Below are positions 17,317 to 27,115 of a stretch of DNA of 64,000 bases, piece after piece. The notes under the pieces are model-generated. The model saw only the letters and a list, made by a program, of their open reading frames with translations, did no database searches and had not been told where the DNA came from. How positions within the stretch are numbered: position 1 is the stretch's first letter; each line of letters begins with the position of its first letter. Origin of the DNA: an uncultured Butyricimonas sp. (GTDB taxonomy: Bacteria; Bacteroidota; Bacteroidia; Bacteroidales; Marinifilaceae); assembly GCA_944320555.1 (NCBI GenBank), contig CALUHX010000012.1, positions 1-64,000 of the forward strand, in the 5' to 3' direction. Made by a program: the position numbers and the translations under genes.

Positions 17317-19257
17317 ATGACAGAATTAAATTCCAAAATACCGGCAGGACCGTTAGCAGAAAAATGGTCTAACCACAAAGCTCATATCGGAGTCGTGAGC
17401 CCAGCCAACAAAAAGAAATTAGACATCATCGTAGTGGGAACCGGACTGGCAGGAGGCTCCGCGTCCGCCAGCCTCGCAGAATTAGGCTACAACGTGATGG
17501 CCTTCTGCTACCAAGACTCTCCGCGGCGCGCGCACTCCATTGCCGCCCAAGGGGGTATCAACGCCGCCAAAAACTACACGAACGACAATGACTCCGTGTT
17601 CCGCCTGTTTTACGAGACCATCAAGGGAGGCGACTACCGCGCCCGCGAGGCGAACGTGTACCGCCTGGCCGAAGTGAGCAATAACATCATCGACCAATGC
17701 GTGGCCCAAGGCGTGCCTTTCGCTCGCGATTACGGCGGATTGCTGGCCAACCGCTCTTTCGGAGGAGCCTTGGTAAGCCGCACGTTCTACGCCCGGGGCC
17801 AGACGGGGCAACAATTGCTGTTGGGCTGCTACGGAGCCATGAACCGCCAAGTGGCCAAAGGCAAAGTCAAAGTGTACAACCGCCACGAAGTGCTGGACAT
17901 TGTGCTCGTTGACGGAAAAGCCCGCGGAGTCATCGCCCGCAATCTGGTGACAGGCAAAATAGAGCGTTTCGGCGCACACGCCGTGGTTTTGGCCACCGGA
18001 GGATACGGCAATGTGTTCTTCCTCTCCACCAACGCCATGGGATGTAACGGAAGCGCCGCTTGGCAAGCCTACAAGCGCGGGGCCATGTTCGGCAATCCTT
18101 GCTTCGTGCAAATCCACCCGACCTGCATCCCCGTTCACGGAGACCAGCAAAGCAAGTTGACGCTGATGTCCGAGTCGCTCCGTAACGACGGACGCGTTTG
18201 GGTTCCGAAAAAAATAGAAGACGCCAAGAAATTGCAAAAAGGAGAGCTCAATCCGAACGACATTCCCGACGAGGACCGCGACTTCTACTTGGAACGCCGC
18301 TACCCGGCATTCGGAAACCTGGTTCCGCGTGACGTGGCATCCCGCGCCGCCAAGGAAAGGTGCGACGCCGGCTTCGGAGTGAACAACACGGGCAAGGCCG
18401 TGTTCCTCGACTTCAAATACGCCATCAAGGAAATGGGCGAGGACGTAATCCGCGAGCGTTATGGCAACCTGTTCCAAATGTACGAGAAAATCACAGCCGT
18501 AGACCCGTACCACAACCCGATGATGATTTATCCCGCCATCCACTATTCCATGGGCGGCCTTTGGGTTGACTACAATTTGATGACCACCATCCCGGGATTG
18601 TACGCCATCGGCGAGTGCAACTTCTCCGACCACGGGGCAAACCGTCTGGGAGCCTCCGCATTGATGCAAGGACTGGCGGACGGATATTTCATTCTGCCGT
18701 ACACCATCGGAGATTATCTGGCGCACGAAATCCAGACCCCGAGAATCAAAACCAACACGAAAGAGTTCGACGAGGCGGAGAAACACGTGACGGAGCGCCT
18801 GCGCCGCTTGTACGACATAAAGGGAACCAAGTCCCCCGACCATTTCCACAAGCAACTGGGACACATCATGTGGGAATACGTCGGCATGGCTAGGGAAAAA
18901 GCCGGCCTGGAGAAAGCCATCAAGATGATTGCCGACTTGAAAGCCGAATTCTACAAAGACTTGCGTGTCACCGGCGAGTTCACCGCCATGAACAATGAAC
19001 TGGAGAAAGCGGGACGCGTGGCCGACTTCCTCGAAATCGCAGACCTGATGGCCCGCGACGCCTTGAACCGCAACGAGTCCTGCGGAGGCCACTTGCGTGT
19101 GGAGTCCATGACCGAAGAGGGCGAGGCAAAACGCGACGACGAACACTACGCTTATGTTTCCGTATGGGAATACAAGGGCGAGAACCAAGAACCGGAGATG
19201 CACAAAGAGCCTCTCGTGTTCGAGAATGTCAAACTTTCTCAACGTTCATATAAATAA
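17317..19257 (+). CDS. frdA: fumarate reductase/succinate dehydrogenase flavoprotein subunit
   Basis: 646 residues. The dinucleotide fold is at the start ([19 protein letters not shown]). The flavin-linking segment [15 protein letters not shown] follows, with His73 as the expected covalent FAD attachment site. The active-site region includes HPTCIP and [11 protein letters not shown], and the [17 protein letters not shown] motif is intact. It catalyses fumarate/succinate interconversion on the cytoplasmic side. It lies 27 bases behind frdC and 19 before frdB. Length and motifs are those of a complete enzyme. Confidence 0.96.
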   Translation: MTELNSKIPAGPLAEKWSNHKAHIGVVSPANKKKLDIIVVGTGLAGGSASASLAELGYNVMAFCYQDSPRRAHSIAAQGGINAAKNYTNDNDSVFRLFYETIKGGDYRAREANVYRLAEVSNNIIDQCVAQGVPFARDYGGLLANRSFGGALVSRTFYARGQTGQQLLLGCYGAMNRQVAKGKVKVYNRHEVLDIVLVDGKARGVIARNLVTGKIERFGAHAVVLATGGYGNVFFLSTNAMGCNGSAAWQAYKRGAMFGNPCFVQIHPTCIPVHGDQQSKLTLMSESLRNDGRVWVPKKIEDAKKLQKGELNPNDIPDEDRDFYLERRYPAFGNLVPRDVASRAAKERCDAGFGVNNTGKAVFLDFKYAIKEMGEDVIRERYGNLFQMYEKITAVDPYHNPMMIYPAIHYSMGGLWVDYNLMTTIPGLYAIGECNFSDHGANRLGASALMQGLADGYFILPYTIGDYLAHEIQTPRIKTNTKEFDEAEKHVTERLRRLYDIKGTKSPDHFHKQLGHIMWEYVGMAREKAGLEKAIKMIADLKAEFYKDLRVTGEFTAMNNELEKAGRVADFLEIADLMARDALNRNESCGGHLRVESMTEEGEAKRDDEHYAYVSVWEYKGENQEPEMHKEPLVFENVKLSQRSYK

Positions 19258-19276
19258 TCATTAAAAGAATATCGTT

Positions 19277-20038
19277 ATGGCAGACAAAATATTAAAAGAA
19301 CTAACCTTGAAGATCTGGCGTCAAAAGGACGCAAAATCCAAAGGAGGGTTTGAAACATATAAAATCCACAATGTTTCCACGGGCAGTTCTTTCTTGGAAA
19401 TGCTCGACATCCTGAACGAACAATTAGTAAGCGAGAACAAAGAGCCGGTGGCGTTCGACCATGACTGCCGCGAGGGCATTTGCGGAACCTGCAGCCTGTT
19501 CATCGACGGCCGGGCTCACGGACCTGACGACGACGTGACGACCTGCCAATTACACATGCGCCGTTTCGAAGACGGAGCCACCATCACCATCGAGCCGTGG
19601 CGGTGCGGAGCATTCCCCGTCATCAAAGACTTGATTGTGGACCGGAGCGCTTACGACAAGATTCTTCAAGCCGGAGGATATGTTTCCGTGAACACCGGCG
19701 GAGTCCCCGACGGCAACGCCATTCCCATTCCGAAACACAAGGCTGACGAGGCCATGGACGCCGCCGCCTGCATCGGATGCGGAGCTTGCGCCGCCACTTG
19801 CAAGAACTCTTCCGCCATGCTGTTCGTCGCAGCGAAAGTGTCTCAATTGGCCCTTCTCCCGCAAGGGAAAGCGGAAGCGGCCCGCCGCGCCAAGGCCATG
19901 GTGGCCAAGATGGACGAGCTCGGTTTCGGGAACTGCACCAACACTGGAGCGTGCGAGTCGGAATGCCCGAAGAGCGTTTCAATCGAACACATCGCCCGCT
20001 TGAACCGGGAGTTCCTGAAGGCCAAATTCAAAGACTAG
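19277..20038 (+). CDS. frdB: fumarate reductase/succinate dehydrogenase iron-sulfur subunit
   Basis: 253 residues. The N-terminal plant-type ferredoxin domain has [15 protein letters not shown] plus a later Cys for the [2Fe-2S] cluster. The C-terminal domain has [14 protein letters not shown] and [14 protein letters not shown] for the [4Fe-4S] and [3Fe-4S] clusters. It conducts electrons between the cytochrome b and the flavin. It is the last gene of the operon, with a terminator 34 bases behind the stop. Confidence 0.95.
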   Translation: MADKILKELTLKIWRQKDAKSKGGFETYKIHNVSTGSSFLEMLDILNEQLVSENKEPVAFDHDCREGICGTCSLFIDGRAHGPDDDVTTCQLHMRRFEDGATITIEPWRCGAFPVIKDLIVDRSAYDKILQAGGYVSVNTGGVPDGNAIPIPKHKADEAMDAAACIGCGACAATCKNSSAMLFVAAKVSQLALLPQGKAEAARRAKAMVAKMDELGFGNCTNTGACESECPKSVSIEHIARLNREFLKAKFKD

Positions 20039-20071
20039 TTCCAAGCCATTGGCATTTCAAAGGGATAAAGC

Positions 20072-20112
20072 AAACGAGGGATCGGCCACAAAAAAGGCGC
20101 CCTCGTTTTTTT
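20072..20112 (+). terminator. terminator of frdCAB
   Basis: AAACGAGGG (20072-20080) pairs with CCCTCGTTT (20100-20108) and runs into seven T. The remaining 250 bases up to the esterase start hold no gene or promoter box that I can support. Confidence 0.85.
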
Positions 20113-20365
20113 ATCGCAAGGTCACAAAAAACAAACGGCATAAAAAGCCATATTCCAAACGGAACGAAGAAAGCACCGGAGGGCTCTCGAAACACTAAAT
20201 TGAAAAAAAGTTTCCACAAGATTCCCGCAAGACCGTCGGCGAGAATCCCAGTAGCAGCCTTGGAGTGGAGATGCAGCAAAGTTGTGTCTCAAAAACCCCA
20301 GATTCACCTCCGGTTTGTCCCTCGATTCTTTTCCTAACACGTCACACCGCACAAACAAAACAGAG

Positions 20366-21136
20366 ATGAAACTATTTTTCAGAGACTTGGGAAACGGCAA
20401 ACCACTTATCATCGCACACGGGCTGTGGGGGGCGTCAGACAATTGGCTACCCATCGCACATCTTTTGGAGAATCAATTCAAGGTCATCCTACCCGACGCT
20501 CGCAATCATGGACAGTCGCCACATTCCGCCACGATGAATTACGAGGCGATGAGCGACGACCTCATCGAGCTTATCGGGGATTTGCATCTTTCCGAGAAAC
20601 CGTCCATCGTGGGGCACTCCATGGGAGGGAAAATCGTCATGGCGTTGTTGCTGAAACGCCCGGAAATCGTGGACAAGGCCGTCATCGTGGACATCGCCCC
20701 CATCGCTTACTCGGCCAAGGACGGCGGCCAGCATAACAAGATCATTCACTTCATGCAGACTTTCAATCCGGCGGACTATGACTCCTGGGCCGGCCTGCGA
20801 GAGGCCATCGGCCAACATTTCCACTCCGAACGAGGCCGACAACTCTTCCTAAAAAACATCAGACGCACCCCGCAAGGTTTTCAATGGAAAATCAACTATC
20901 CCGTCATTGCCACCCATTTCGACGAAATCAGCGGTTGCCCCGGTTCCTTGCCACACGCCACCTATGACAGGGAAATCCTCTTTCTCAAAGGCGAGCACTC
21001 CAACCTCATTCCCGACCTCGCTTGCCTGCAAAAACAATTTCCGACCGCCCGGCTCCTCCAAATTCCCCGATGCGGGCACTGGATTCACGCCGAACAGCCG
21101 GAAATGCTGGCCGAGGCCATTAGAAAACATTGCTGA
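20366..21136 (+). CDS. alpha/beta-hydrolase (YbfF-like esterase)
   Basis: 256 residues from the ATG at 20366, where the sequence MKLFFRDLGNGKPLIIAHG starts as in short-chain esterases of the YbfF type. An open frame extends upstream but shows no family similarity there. The oxyanion segment HGLWGASDNW, the nucleophile elbow GHSMGGK and the catalytic His in CGHWIHAEQPE are all present. The substrate is unknown; small acyl esters are usual for this group. Its last 17 bases overlap the end of a convergent lipoprotein gene, so the two transcripts are antisense to each other at their 3' ends. Confidence 0.88.
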   Translation: MKLFFRDLGNGKPLIIAHGLWGASDNWLPIAHLLENQFKVILPDARNHGQSPHSATMNYEAMSDDLIELIGDLHLSEKPSIVGHSMGGKIVMALLLKRPEIVDKAVIVDIAPIAYSAKDGGQHNKIIHFMQTFNPADYDSWAGLREAIGQHFHSERGRQLFLKNIRRTPQGFQWKINYPVIATHFDEISGCPGSLPHATYDREILFLKGEHSNLIPDLACLQKQFPTARLLQIPRCGHWIHAEQPEMLAEAIRKHC

Positions 21137-22169
21137 AATTTCCGTTCGCGACGGCGTACAGAATCGCCTGCAAGTTGCAGGAAGCATATATGTCATTCGG
21201 GTCCACTCCAGACTCCAGCAATATCACGGACACGCGCGCCCGGCAAGAAACATTCGTCCCCATCTCGGAGAGACGATTGAGCACCCCCATCGTATTCACC
21301 GTGACGTTCAAACCGGGCGTGCCCAGCAATGAGGACACAAAATACGTGTTCTCCTCGTTGCCGTCCTCATAAATCACCACTTGATAATAAACTCCGTCCT
21401 CCCGCACCGCATTCCACTTGACGTTAACGCCGTTGCTCGACAAAACGGTTTCCGGATTGATGTCGCTCCAACGCACATTCTCGAAATTATTAGCGGAAAC
21501 CTCATCGTCGAATTTCATGTAACCGCCCGACCCTATGCGGCACGAGAAACGCACTTTAGTGCTCTCATTCGGACGCTCCACCCGCCCCGTCCACTCGGAG
21601 GCAGATCCTGACCGTTCAAGCTTCACCCGGCCATCCTCGGAGTCAGACAACAACACGTATGGGTCGCGGACATTTGAGTTCCCGGACAAGACGAATCCCA
21701 ACCGAGTGATGAACCCCTCGCTTCCGGCAGTCCCGTCAAATTCGTTCACCCAATAAGCGTCACCCGTCAAATCCTGCAGTCCGGCGTCGGTCACATACTC
21801 CCGCTCACCCCATCCCAACACTTGCAAGCGACTATCGTTGCAGTCCAATACTATCCAATTTTCCCGGTCCGACTCGCCCCAAGTGATGGCCAGATTGTTC
21901 GCATCGTCCAGGCTCCACGTTCCTCTCCGGGTTTCCTGTCTCCCGGCAAATTCCTTTTCAACCACATCATGGTTCGAAGCAAAATTCAACACTTCCATCA
22001 CGTCGTCCGAGGAATAGCCCCATTGGTCCCGGCTGCCATTGTAATACCAGTCCTTGCGGGTCAACTGTTCCTCACTCAAACGAAACTCGTCGTCATCGTC
22101 ATTACATCCTGTCATAAGCCCTATCCCGAGCAAAAAAGCCCCGATTCCTAATTTACATCCTGCTTTCAT
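21120..22169 (-). CDS. putative lipoprotein of unknown function
   Basis: 349 residues. A lipoprotein signal peptide (MKAGCKLGIGAFLLGIGLMTGC) is followed by a run of acidic residues (NDDDDE) as in surface lipoproteins of this phylum. The middle is beta-rich with repeated Trp and Gly (RGTWSLDDANNLAITWG, EWTGRVERPNE); the last 100 residues look like a fibronectin-type or similar sandwich (VKWNAVREDGVYYQVVIYEDG). I do not recognise the family. A -7 box lies upstream. The 3' end overlaps the convergent esterase gene by 17 bases. The exact ligand or enzyme activity cannot be inferred. Confidence 0.75.
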   Translation of the reverse strand: MKAGCKLGIGAFLLGIGLMTGCNDDDDEFRLSEEQLTRKDWYYNGSRDQWGYSSDDVMEVLNFASNHDVVEKEFAGRQETRRGTWSLDDANNLAITWGESDRENWIVLDCNDSRLQVLGWGEREYVTDAGLQDLTGDAYWVNEFDGTAGSEGFITRLGFVLSGNSNVRDPYVLLSDSEDGRVKLERSGSASEWTGRVERPNESTKVRFSCRIGSGGYMKFDDEVSANNFENVRWSDINPETVLSSNGVNVKWNAVREDGVYYQVVIYEDGNEENTYFVSSLLGTPGLNVTVNTMGVLNRLSEMGTNVSCRARVSVILLESGVDPNDIYASCNLQAILYAVANGNFSNVF

Positions 22170-22205
22170 TATTCTTTCAAAATTATTAAACCAACTTTCT
22201 TATCG

Positions 22206-22213
22206 CAAAAATA
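22206..22213 (-). promoter_or_regulatory. -7 box for the lipoprotein gene
   Basis: TATTTTTG on the minus strand (exact TAnnTTTG), 36 bases before the ATG at 22169, back to back with the manA box. Confidence 0.5.
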
Positions 22214-22249
22214 CGCCACAAATTCCACAGGCGCAAATCGCAAAATCAC

Positions 22250-22257
22250 TATCTTTG
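22250..22257 (+). promoter_or_regulatory. -7 box for manA
   Basis: TATCTTTG on the plus strand (exact TAnnTTTG), 35 bases before the manA start codon. Confidence 0.55.
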
Positions 22258-22292
22258 TAGCCATACAACAATCATGCCTAAAACAAAAGAAT

Positions 22293-23261
22293 ATGCTTTA
22301 TCCACTAAAATTCCACCCGATACTCAAACAAAAAATATGGGGAGGCGACCGCCTCGCCTTCAAGAGCGCCGAACACATACACGACATCGGCGAAAGCTGG
22401 GAAATCTCCGCCGTCGAGGACAATATCTCCGTCGTCTCCAGCGGCATTCTGGCTGACAACAATCTGCAAGAACTCATTGAGGTTTATATGGGAGAGCTCG
22501 TCGGCGACAAAGTCTACGACAAGTTCGGCATAGAATTTCCCTTACTCATCAAATACATCGACGCTCGAGACAATCTTTCAGTGCAAGTGCATCCCGACGA
22601 CGCAACCGCCCGCGAACGCCACAACGCTTACGGCAAGACCGAGATGTGGTATCTCGTGGACGCGGAGCCGGACGCCTCGCTTGTCGTCGGCTTCAACCGG
22701 GAAATCACCAAGGACGAATACCTGCAAGCCCTCCGCGAAGGCCGCCTGCAAGAACTCCTTCACACCGAAGCCGTCCGCCGGGGAGACGCTTATTTCATCC
22801 CTGCCGGTCTCGTGCACGCCATCAACAAGGGATGTTTCATCGCCGAAATCCAACAAACATCCGACATCACCTACCGCATTTACGACTACGACCGCCCGGG
22901 ACCCGACGGCCGTCCCCGAGAGCTACATACCGATCTCGCCACCGATGTCATCGACTACACCTATCATCCCCGCCACAGGGTTAACTACACCCCGCAGGAG
23001 AACACACCCGCTCAACTTGTCAAATGCCCGTATTTCACCACCAACCTGCTCTCGCTTGACCGGGACATCGAGCGCGACTATATCCGCCTGGACTCTTTCG
23101 TCATCTACATGTGCCTTTCCGGGCGTTTCACCATAACAACCGGAGAATGCGACCCTGTCCTCGTAATGCCCGGCGAGACAGTCCTGCTGCCCGCCTGCTT
23201 CAAAAACATCAACCTTTATCCTGACGAGTTGACACGACTTCTCGAGATTTACATCGAGTAG
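22293..23261 (+). CDS. manA: class I mannose-6-phosphate isomerase
   Basis: 322 residues. The enzyme interconverts mannose 6-phosphate and fructose 6-phosphate in the cytosol and supplies GDP-mannose synthesis or feeds mannose into glycolysis. The N-terminus has FHPILKQKIWGGDRL. The metal site is visible in SVQVHPDD and in KTEMWYLVDAE, and the active-site loop in YFIPAGLVHAI. It has the short length usual for Bacteroidota and Firmicutes type I isomerases. It has its own promoter and is followed by a repeat-rich gap rather than by another gene of the pathway. Confidence 0.93.
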   Translation: MLYPLKFHPILKQKIWGGDRLAFKSAEHIHDIGESWEISAVEDNISVVSSGILADNNLQELIEVYMGELVGDKVYDKFGIEFPLLIKYIDARDNLSVQVHPDDATARERHNAYGKTEMWYLVDAEPDASLVVGFNREITKDEYLQALREGRLQELLHTEAVRRGDAYFIPAGLVHAINKGCFIAEIQQTSDITYRIYDYDRPGPDGRPRELHTDLATDVIDYTYHPRHRVNYTPQENTPAQLVKCPYFTTNLLSLDRDIERDYIRLDSFVIYMCLSGRFTITTGECDPVLVMPGETVLLPACFKNINLYPDELTRLLEIYIE

Positions 23262-23319
23262 GAAGCTTTTCCTAAAGCGCGTCTGACAAGGCATGCAGAA
23301 AATTTTCCTAAGAGAAAAA

Positions 23320-23545
23320 GGCTGTGTCGAAACAGTGTTTTCATTCTCCTATCCCCCTCCGGGGTACTTCCCCCACATTAGGGGAAGAGTTCGCAAAGCA
23401 AAGTTTTTCAACTAAATCTCATTGTTCCGCGGCTCCTCCCCTCAAACAGGGGAGGTGGCCGCGAAGCTGACAGAGGGATATAATTGACCATTTCGACACC
23501 GTCCCATGATTGCCGACTTTGAAACAGCCTCTCTCCCCTTGAGGT
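23320..23545. repeat. hairpin-rich intergenic element, REP-like
   Basis: The gap between manA and kdsA contains two strong hairpins: CTTCCCC (23367-23373) with GGGGAAG (23381-23387), and CCTCCCCT (23435-23442) with AGGGGAGG (23448-23455). A shorter CCCCTCCGGGG stands before them. The style, with a conserved CTCCCCT stem near AGCTGACAGAGGGATATA, resembles dispersed extragenic repeats I know from Bacteroidales genomes. No second copy is seen in this window. The hairpins could also end manA or kdsA transcripts. Confidence 0.5.
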
Positions 23546-23552
23546 AAACGAC

Positions 23553-24359
23553 CTAACGGACAGCCCGGCGAACACGGACAAGTTTTTCCAACAAGCCTTC
23601 AATAAGATCAAGGCGCAGCATGTTGGCGCCATCGGACTTGGCAAGAGAAGGCTCAGGATGGGTCTCGATGAAAATGCCGTCGGCTCCCACCGCTATGCCC
23701 GCTTTGGCTATCGTCTCGATAAGCGCGGGCTGGCCTCCAGTGACTCCGGAAGTCTGATTCGGTTGCTGAAGGGAATGAGTGATGTCGAGCACCACGGGAC
23801 AAGCGCACTCCCGTTGCATGACGGGCACCCCCCGATAGTCAACGACAAGGTCCTGATAGCCGAAAGTGGTTCCCCTCTCGGTGACCATCACTTGATGATT
23901 GCCGGACTGACGCACTTTATCGACCGCAAAACGCATCGACTCAGGCGAAAGGAACTGTCCTTTCTTGATGTTCACAATCTTGCCCGTCTCGGCCGCCGCG
24001 ACAAGCAGGTCGGTCTGGCGGCAAAGGAAAGCGGGTATTTGAAGCACATCGACGTAAGGGGCCGCCATCGCCGCGTCACGGACATCGTGAATGTCTGTGA
24101 CAACGGGGATATCGAACCGCTCCCGAACCTTGGCAAGAACGCGCAAAGCCTTCTCGTCGCCGATGCCGGTGAAAGAATCGAGCCGCGAGCGATTCGCCTT
24201 TTTAAAAGAGCCTTTGAACACGTAAGGAATGCCAAGCCGGTCCGTGACATTCTTGACATGCCCGGCAATCCGCAAGGCCATCTCCTCGCCCTCGATGACG
24301 CAAGGACCGGCGAGGAGAAAGAACATTTCCTGATGAATCAATTCGTTATATGTCTTCAT
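23553..24359 (-). CDS. kdsA: 3-deoxy-8-phosphooctulonate (KDO-8-P) synthase
   Basis: 268 residues. KdsA condenses arabinose 5-phosphate with phosphoenolpyruvate to KDO-8-P in the cytosol, for the lipid A core. Visible family motifs are LAGPCVIEGEEMALRIA near the start, FKGSFKKANRSRLDSF, PVVTDIHDV, LQIPAFLCRQTDLL, and VTERGTTFGYQDLVVDYR. It begins 12 bases behind the rarA stop on the same strand, so the two form an operon, although their functions are unrelated. Confidence 0.96.
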   Translation of the reverse strand: MKTYNELIHQEMFFLLAGPCVIEGEEMALRIAGHVKNVTDRLGIPYVFKGSFKKANRSRLDSFTGIGDEKALRVLAKVRERFDIPVVTDIHDVRDAAMAAPYVDVLQIPAFLCRQTDLLVAAAETGKIVNIKKGQFLSPESMRFAVDKVRQSGNHQVMVTERGTTFGYQDLVVDYRGVPVMQRECACPVVLDITHSLQQPNQTSGVTGGQPALIETIAKAGIAVGADGIFIETHPEPSLAKSDGANMLRLDLIEGLLEKLVRVRRAVR

Positions 24360-24371
24360 AAGATTTAATTT

Positions 24372-25643
24372 TTACCTGTATTTTTTCCACCACACCCGCA
24401 GCCTTTCCAACATCTTGTTTTCTTGCGCGTTGGCTTGCGGGACATAAAATTTCTTGTCTTTCAATTCTTCCGGCAAATAAGCCTGCTCCACGAAATTGCC
24501 GGGATAATCGTGAGGATATTTATAGTTTTGGGCATAGCCCAAATCTTTCATGAGCTTGGTCGGGGCATTCCTCAAGTGAAGCGGCACGGGAGCGTTCCCT
24601 GTTTGCCGGACAGCGTCCAAGGCCGCCGCCACGGCCATATAAGCGGAATTGCTCTTAGGCGATGCGGCAAGATAAATGACACACTCGGCAAGAGGAATCC
24701 TCGCCTCCGGCATCCCAATCTTGTGCACCGCCTCGAAACAGGCGTTGGCGATAAGCATGGCGTTCGGATTGGCCAGTCCGATGTCCTCGGAAGCGGATAT
24801 GATGAGACGGCGGGCGATGAACTTCGGGTCTTCTCCTCCGGCAAGCATGCGCGCCATCCAATAAACGGCGGCGTTAGGGTCTCCCCCGCGAATGGACTTT
24901 ATCATGGCGGAAACTATGTCGTAATGTTGCTCGCCGTCCTTGTCATACATAAGGGGATTCTCATGCAACTCGCGCTTGACGGCCTCGTTGTCTATAACAA
25001 CGGCGCCTTCCCCCAATCCATTGACCACCAATTCAAGGATATTGAGCAATTTGCGGGCGTCGCCTCCGCTGTAAGCGATAAGAGCGTCCGTCTCTTTCAA
25101 GGTAATATCCCGTTGGCGAAGATAATAATCTGTGGACAGCGCCTTGTGAAGCAACGTTTCCAAGTCAGACCGTTCCAAGGGTTTGAGCACATAGACCTGG
25201 CAACGGGAAAGAAGCGGGGAAATGACCTCGAAGGAAGGATTCTCGGTGGTCGCCCCGACAAGAGTGACCGTTCCTTTCTCGACGGCAGCGAGAAGGGAAT
25301 CCTGCTGCGCTTTGGAGAAGCGATGAATCTCGTCGATAAACAAAATCGGATTCGGGGCGTTGAAGAACCGTTGGCTTTCGGCTTTCTGAATGACCTCCCG
25401 CACCTCTTTGACTCCGGACGTGACCGCGCTCAAGGAATAAAAGGGACGCTTCAACTGTCCGGCGATAATCATGGCAAAGGTGGTTTTCCCCACTCCCGGC
25501 GGTCCCCACAAGATGAAAGAGGAGATGGCTCCGGAATCGACCATCTTCCGCAAGACCTTGCCCGGCCCCACCAAATGCTGTTGTCCCACATAATCGTCCA
25601 ACGATTGGGGACGCATCCGTTCTGCTAAAGGTTTATTTTCCAT
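24372..25643 (-). CDS. rarA: replication-associated recombination protein RarA (MgsA)
   Basis: 423 residues from the ATG at 25643 ([20 protein letters not shown]). This start is supported by the conserved N-terminus and a -7 box just upstream. It is an AAA+ ATPase of the clamp-loader group: Walker A GPPGVGKT near residue 50, Walker B FIDEIHRF, sensor [11 protein letters not shown], and the C-terminal RarA tetramerisation part ([15 protein letters not shown]). It acts at stalled replication forks. It is the first gene of an operon with kdsA. Confidence 0.95.
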   Translation of the reverse strand: MENKPLAERMRPQSLDDYVGQQHLVGPGKVLRKMVDSGAISSFILWGPPGVGKTTFAMIIAGQLKRPFYSLSAVTSGVKEVREVIQKAESQRFFNAPNPILFIDEIHRFSKAQQDSLLAAVEKGTVTLVGATTENPSFEVISPLLSRCQVYVLKPLERSDLETLLHKALSTDYYLRQRDITLKETDALIAYSGGDARKLLNILELVVNGLGEGAVVIDNEAVKRELHENPLMYDKDGEQHYDIVSAMIKSIRGGDPNAAVYWMARMLAGGEDPKFIARRLIISASEDIGLANPNAMLIANACFEAVHKIGMPEARIPLAECVIYLAASPKSNSAYMAVAAALDAVRQTGNAPVPLHLRNAPTKLMKDLGYAQNYKYPHDYPGNFVEQAYLPEELKDKKFYVPQANAQENKMLERLRVWWKKYR

Positions 25644-25664
25644 ACCCGTTTGTTTTCGTTCTTG

Positions 25665-25672
25665 CAAAAGTA
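25665..25672 (-). promoter_or_regulatory. -7 box for rarA-kdsA
   Basis: TACTTTTG on the minus strand (exact TAnnTTTG), 21 bases before the rarA ATG at 25643. It lies inside the longer open frame, which argues against the upstream starts. Confidence 0.55.
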
Positions 25673-25692
25673 CAGGATTAATCACAATCGAC

Positions 25693-25723
25693 AAAAAAAA
25701 ACGGACCGCTTCGCAGTCCGTTT
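25693..25723 (-). terminator. terminator of the DUF3276 gene
   Basis: On the minus strand AAACGGAC pairs with GTCCGTTT (25716-25723 with 25699-25706 on the plus strand) around a nine-base loop, then a run of eight or more T. It begins 25 bases after the stop codon. Confidence 0.85.
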
Positions 25724-25747
25724 CTACGCCTTCAACACAGTATTTTA

Positions 25748-26053
25748 TCAAAGATCCGATTCGTCGCTTTCAGGAAGTTCCCCATTGAGAGCTGCTTTCA
25801 CAACACGAATAGCCTCTTCCAGCCCTTCCTCAAATTTTTCAAAATCCTCTTTGTACAGGAATAACTTGTGTTTCTCAAAACTCGGCTGTCCATCATCACC
25901 AAATCTCTTCTTGCTCTCAGTAATCGTGAGATAGTAATCGTGATTGCGGGTTGCTTTCACGTCGAAGAAATAGGTCCTCTTTCCTGCTTTCACTGCATTG
26001 GAATAGATCTCGTCTCTGTCGTCCATTCCATCCATGTGTTCATATCCTTCCAT
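25748..26053 (-). CDS. PUR-domain nucleic-acid-binding protein (DUF3276)
   Basis: 101 residues. The sequence from GKRTYFFDVKATRNHDYYLTI on matches DUF3276, the bacterial PUR-alpha-like fold that binds single-stranded DNA and RNA (characterised in Borrelia as BpuR). The N-terminus is short and acidic and the C-terminus ends in an acidic Glu/Asp/Ser tail. It has its own promoter and terminator. It may act as a small global nucleic-acid-binding regulator, but targets in Bacteroidales are unknown. Confidence 0.88.
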   Translation of the reverse strand: MEGYEHMDGMDDRDEIYSNAVKAGKRTYFFDVKATRNHDYYLTITESKKRFGDDGQPSFEKHKLFLYKEDFEKFEEGLEEAIRVVKAALNGELPESDESDL

Positions 26054-26083
26054 TGTTCTTCAATTTGATTTGATTTTGCCTGC

Positions 26084-26091
26084 CAAATGTA
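26084..26091 (-). promoter_or_regulatory. -7 box for the DUF3276 gene
   Basis: TACATTTG on the minus strand (exact TAnnTTTG), 30 bases before the ATG at 26053. Confidence 0.55.
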
Positions 26092-26153
26092 TCACTTTTT
26101 TAGCCATTTCTGTCGTTTATCGAGAAAAAAACGCAGATTTTTATCAAATTCAT

Positions 26154-26183
26154 TGGGAAAAGGCTCAAGAAGTCGTATTTTTG
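26154..26183 (+). promoter_or_regulatory. promoter of the small membrane protein gene
   Basis: TTG at 26154-26156 and TATTTTTG at 26176-26183 with 19 bases between, a good match to the Bacteroidota promoter consensus. The ATG at 26205 is 21 bases downstream. Confidence 0.6.
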
Positions 26184-26204
26184 TAAACTCTAAATAGCAA
26201 AAAC

Positions 26205-26423
26205 ATGTTTTGGACTCTTTTTATCATCGTCATCGTCCTTGTAGGAATCGCTTTTCTGGGACTTGGGATTTCAACTTTCTTCAGCAAGAAAAAGAAATTC
26301 CCGGACATTCACATCGGCCGCAACAAGGCCATGCGGGAGCGGGGCATATCGTGCGCCCTGACCACGGATTACAAAGAGCGGATGAATTACAAGCCCATCC
26401 AGAAACAAGACCCCAACAACTAA
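26205..26423 (+). CDS. small single-helix membrane protein, conserved in appearance, unknown role
   Basis: 72 residues. One N-terminal membrane helix (WTLFIIVIVLVGIAFLGLGI) is followed by a basic KKKK stretch and a soluble tail with IHIGRNKAMRERGISCA. This tail, with its Arg/Lys-rich loop and one Cys, resembles small proteins of this phylum that are sometimes compared with NqrM, the Na+-NQR maturation factor, but NqrM has more Cys and the likeness is weak. It has its own promoter and ends two bases from the convergent comF gene. The short length and the clear promoter argue that it is a real gene. Confidence 0.7.
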   Translation: MFWTLFIIVIVLVGIAFLGLGISTFFSKKKKFPDIHIGRNKAMRERGISCALTTDYKERMNYKPIQKQDPNN

Positions 26424-26425
26424 TC

Positions 26426-27103
26426 CTAAGGGTGTCCGACCCTTCCGACACAAGCCACACTGACCCGGATGTCCGGCACCCGGCTCAACTCGCGCAGGCA
26501 AGATTTAATGGTGGAGCCGGAAGTAATCACGTCATCGAGCAGCAACACGTGTTTCCCCCGCAAAAGGCTCTCGTCCTGCAGCCGGAATATATCTTCCACG
26601 TTCCGGCTTCTTTCTTTCACTTTGGTTTGCGAAGGATTATTGACGACACGACAAAGCGCGCCATCCGCGATCTCCACGTCAACAACCTGCCGTATTCCCT
26701 CGGCAATCACCCGAGACTGATTGAATCCCCTCTTTGCCTCCTTTTTCTTATGCAAAGGAACCGGCAACACTGTGTCAAATTTCACGTCAGCCGGAAATCG
26801 CCGAGCCAACATTCTGCCAAGCATCCATCCGATTTCCCGGCGGGACTTGTATTTCAAAGCGTGAACCAAATAACGATACGGACTTTGACGATTATACACA
26901 TACAGCGCATAGACTCCCTCCACCAGCATGATTTCGTTCAACTGTCGTTCCAGTTCCTCGTGCCCCAAACGATAATACGGGAATGACATCAAGCAAGAAA
27001 GGCACAAGAACTCCTCGCCTCTCACCAATGGCTCCCCACACACGACGCAAAGACGCGGAAACAGCAAGTGCAAAAACGATAAAAACCAATCTTTCAATCG
27101 CAT
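26426..27103 (-). CDS. comF: ComF family phosphoribosyltransferase-like protein
   Basis: 225 residues from the ATG at 27103 (MRLKDWFLSFLHLLFPRLC). The N-terminal Cys pairs (CVVCGEPL, CLSCL) are the double-zinc segment of ComF. The C-terminal part has the phosphoribosyltransferase loop VLLLDDVITSGSTI. LPVPLHKKKEAKRGFNQS lies between them as usual. ComF proteins are linked to DNA uptake in some species but their role in Bacteroidota is unclear; a cytosolic location is expected. A -7 box is just upstream, supporting this start rather than the longer frame. Confidence 0.92.
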   Translation of the reverse strand: MRLKDWFLSFLHLLFPRLCVVCGEPLVRGEEFLCLSCLMSFPYYRLGHEELERQLNEIMLVEGVYALYVYNRQSPYRYLVHALKYKSRREIGWMLGRMLARRFPADVKFDTVLPVPLHKKKEAKRGFNQSRVIAEGIRQVVDVEIADGALCRVVNNPSQTKVKERSRNVEDIFRLQDESLLRGKHVLLLDDVITSGSTIKSCLRELSRVPDIRVSVACVGRVGHP

Positions 27104-27115
27104 TTCATTTTTCTC

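Noticed and set aside
26205..26423. Naming the small membrane protein NqrM
   Set aside because: The helix-plus-basic-loop layout is similar, but the Cys pattern of NqrM is missing and no nqr gene is near.
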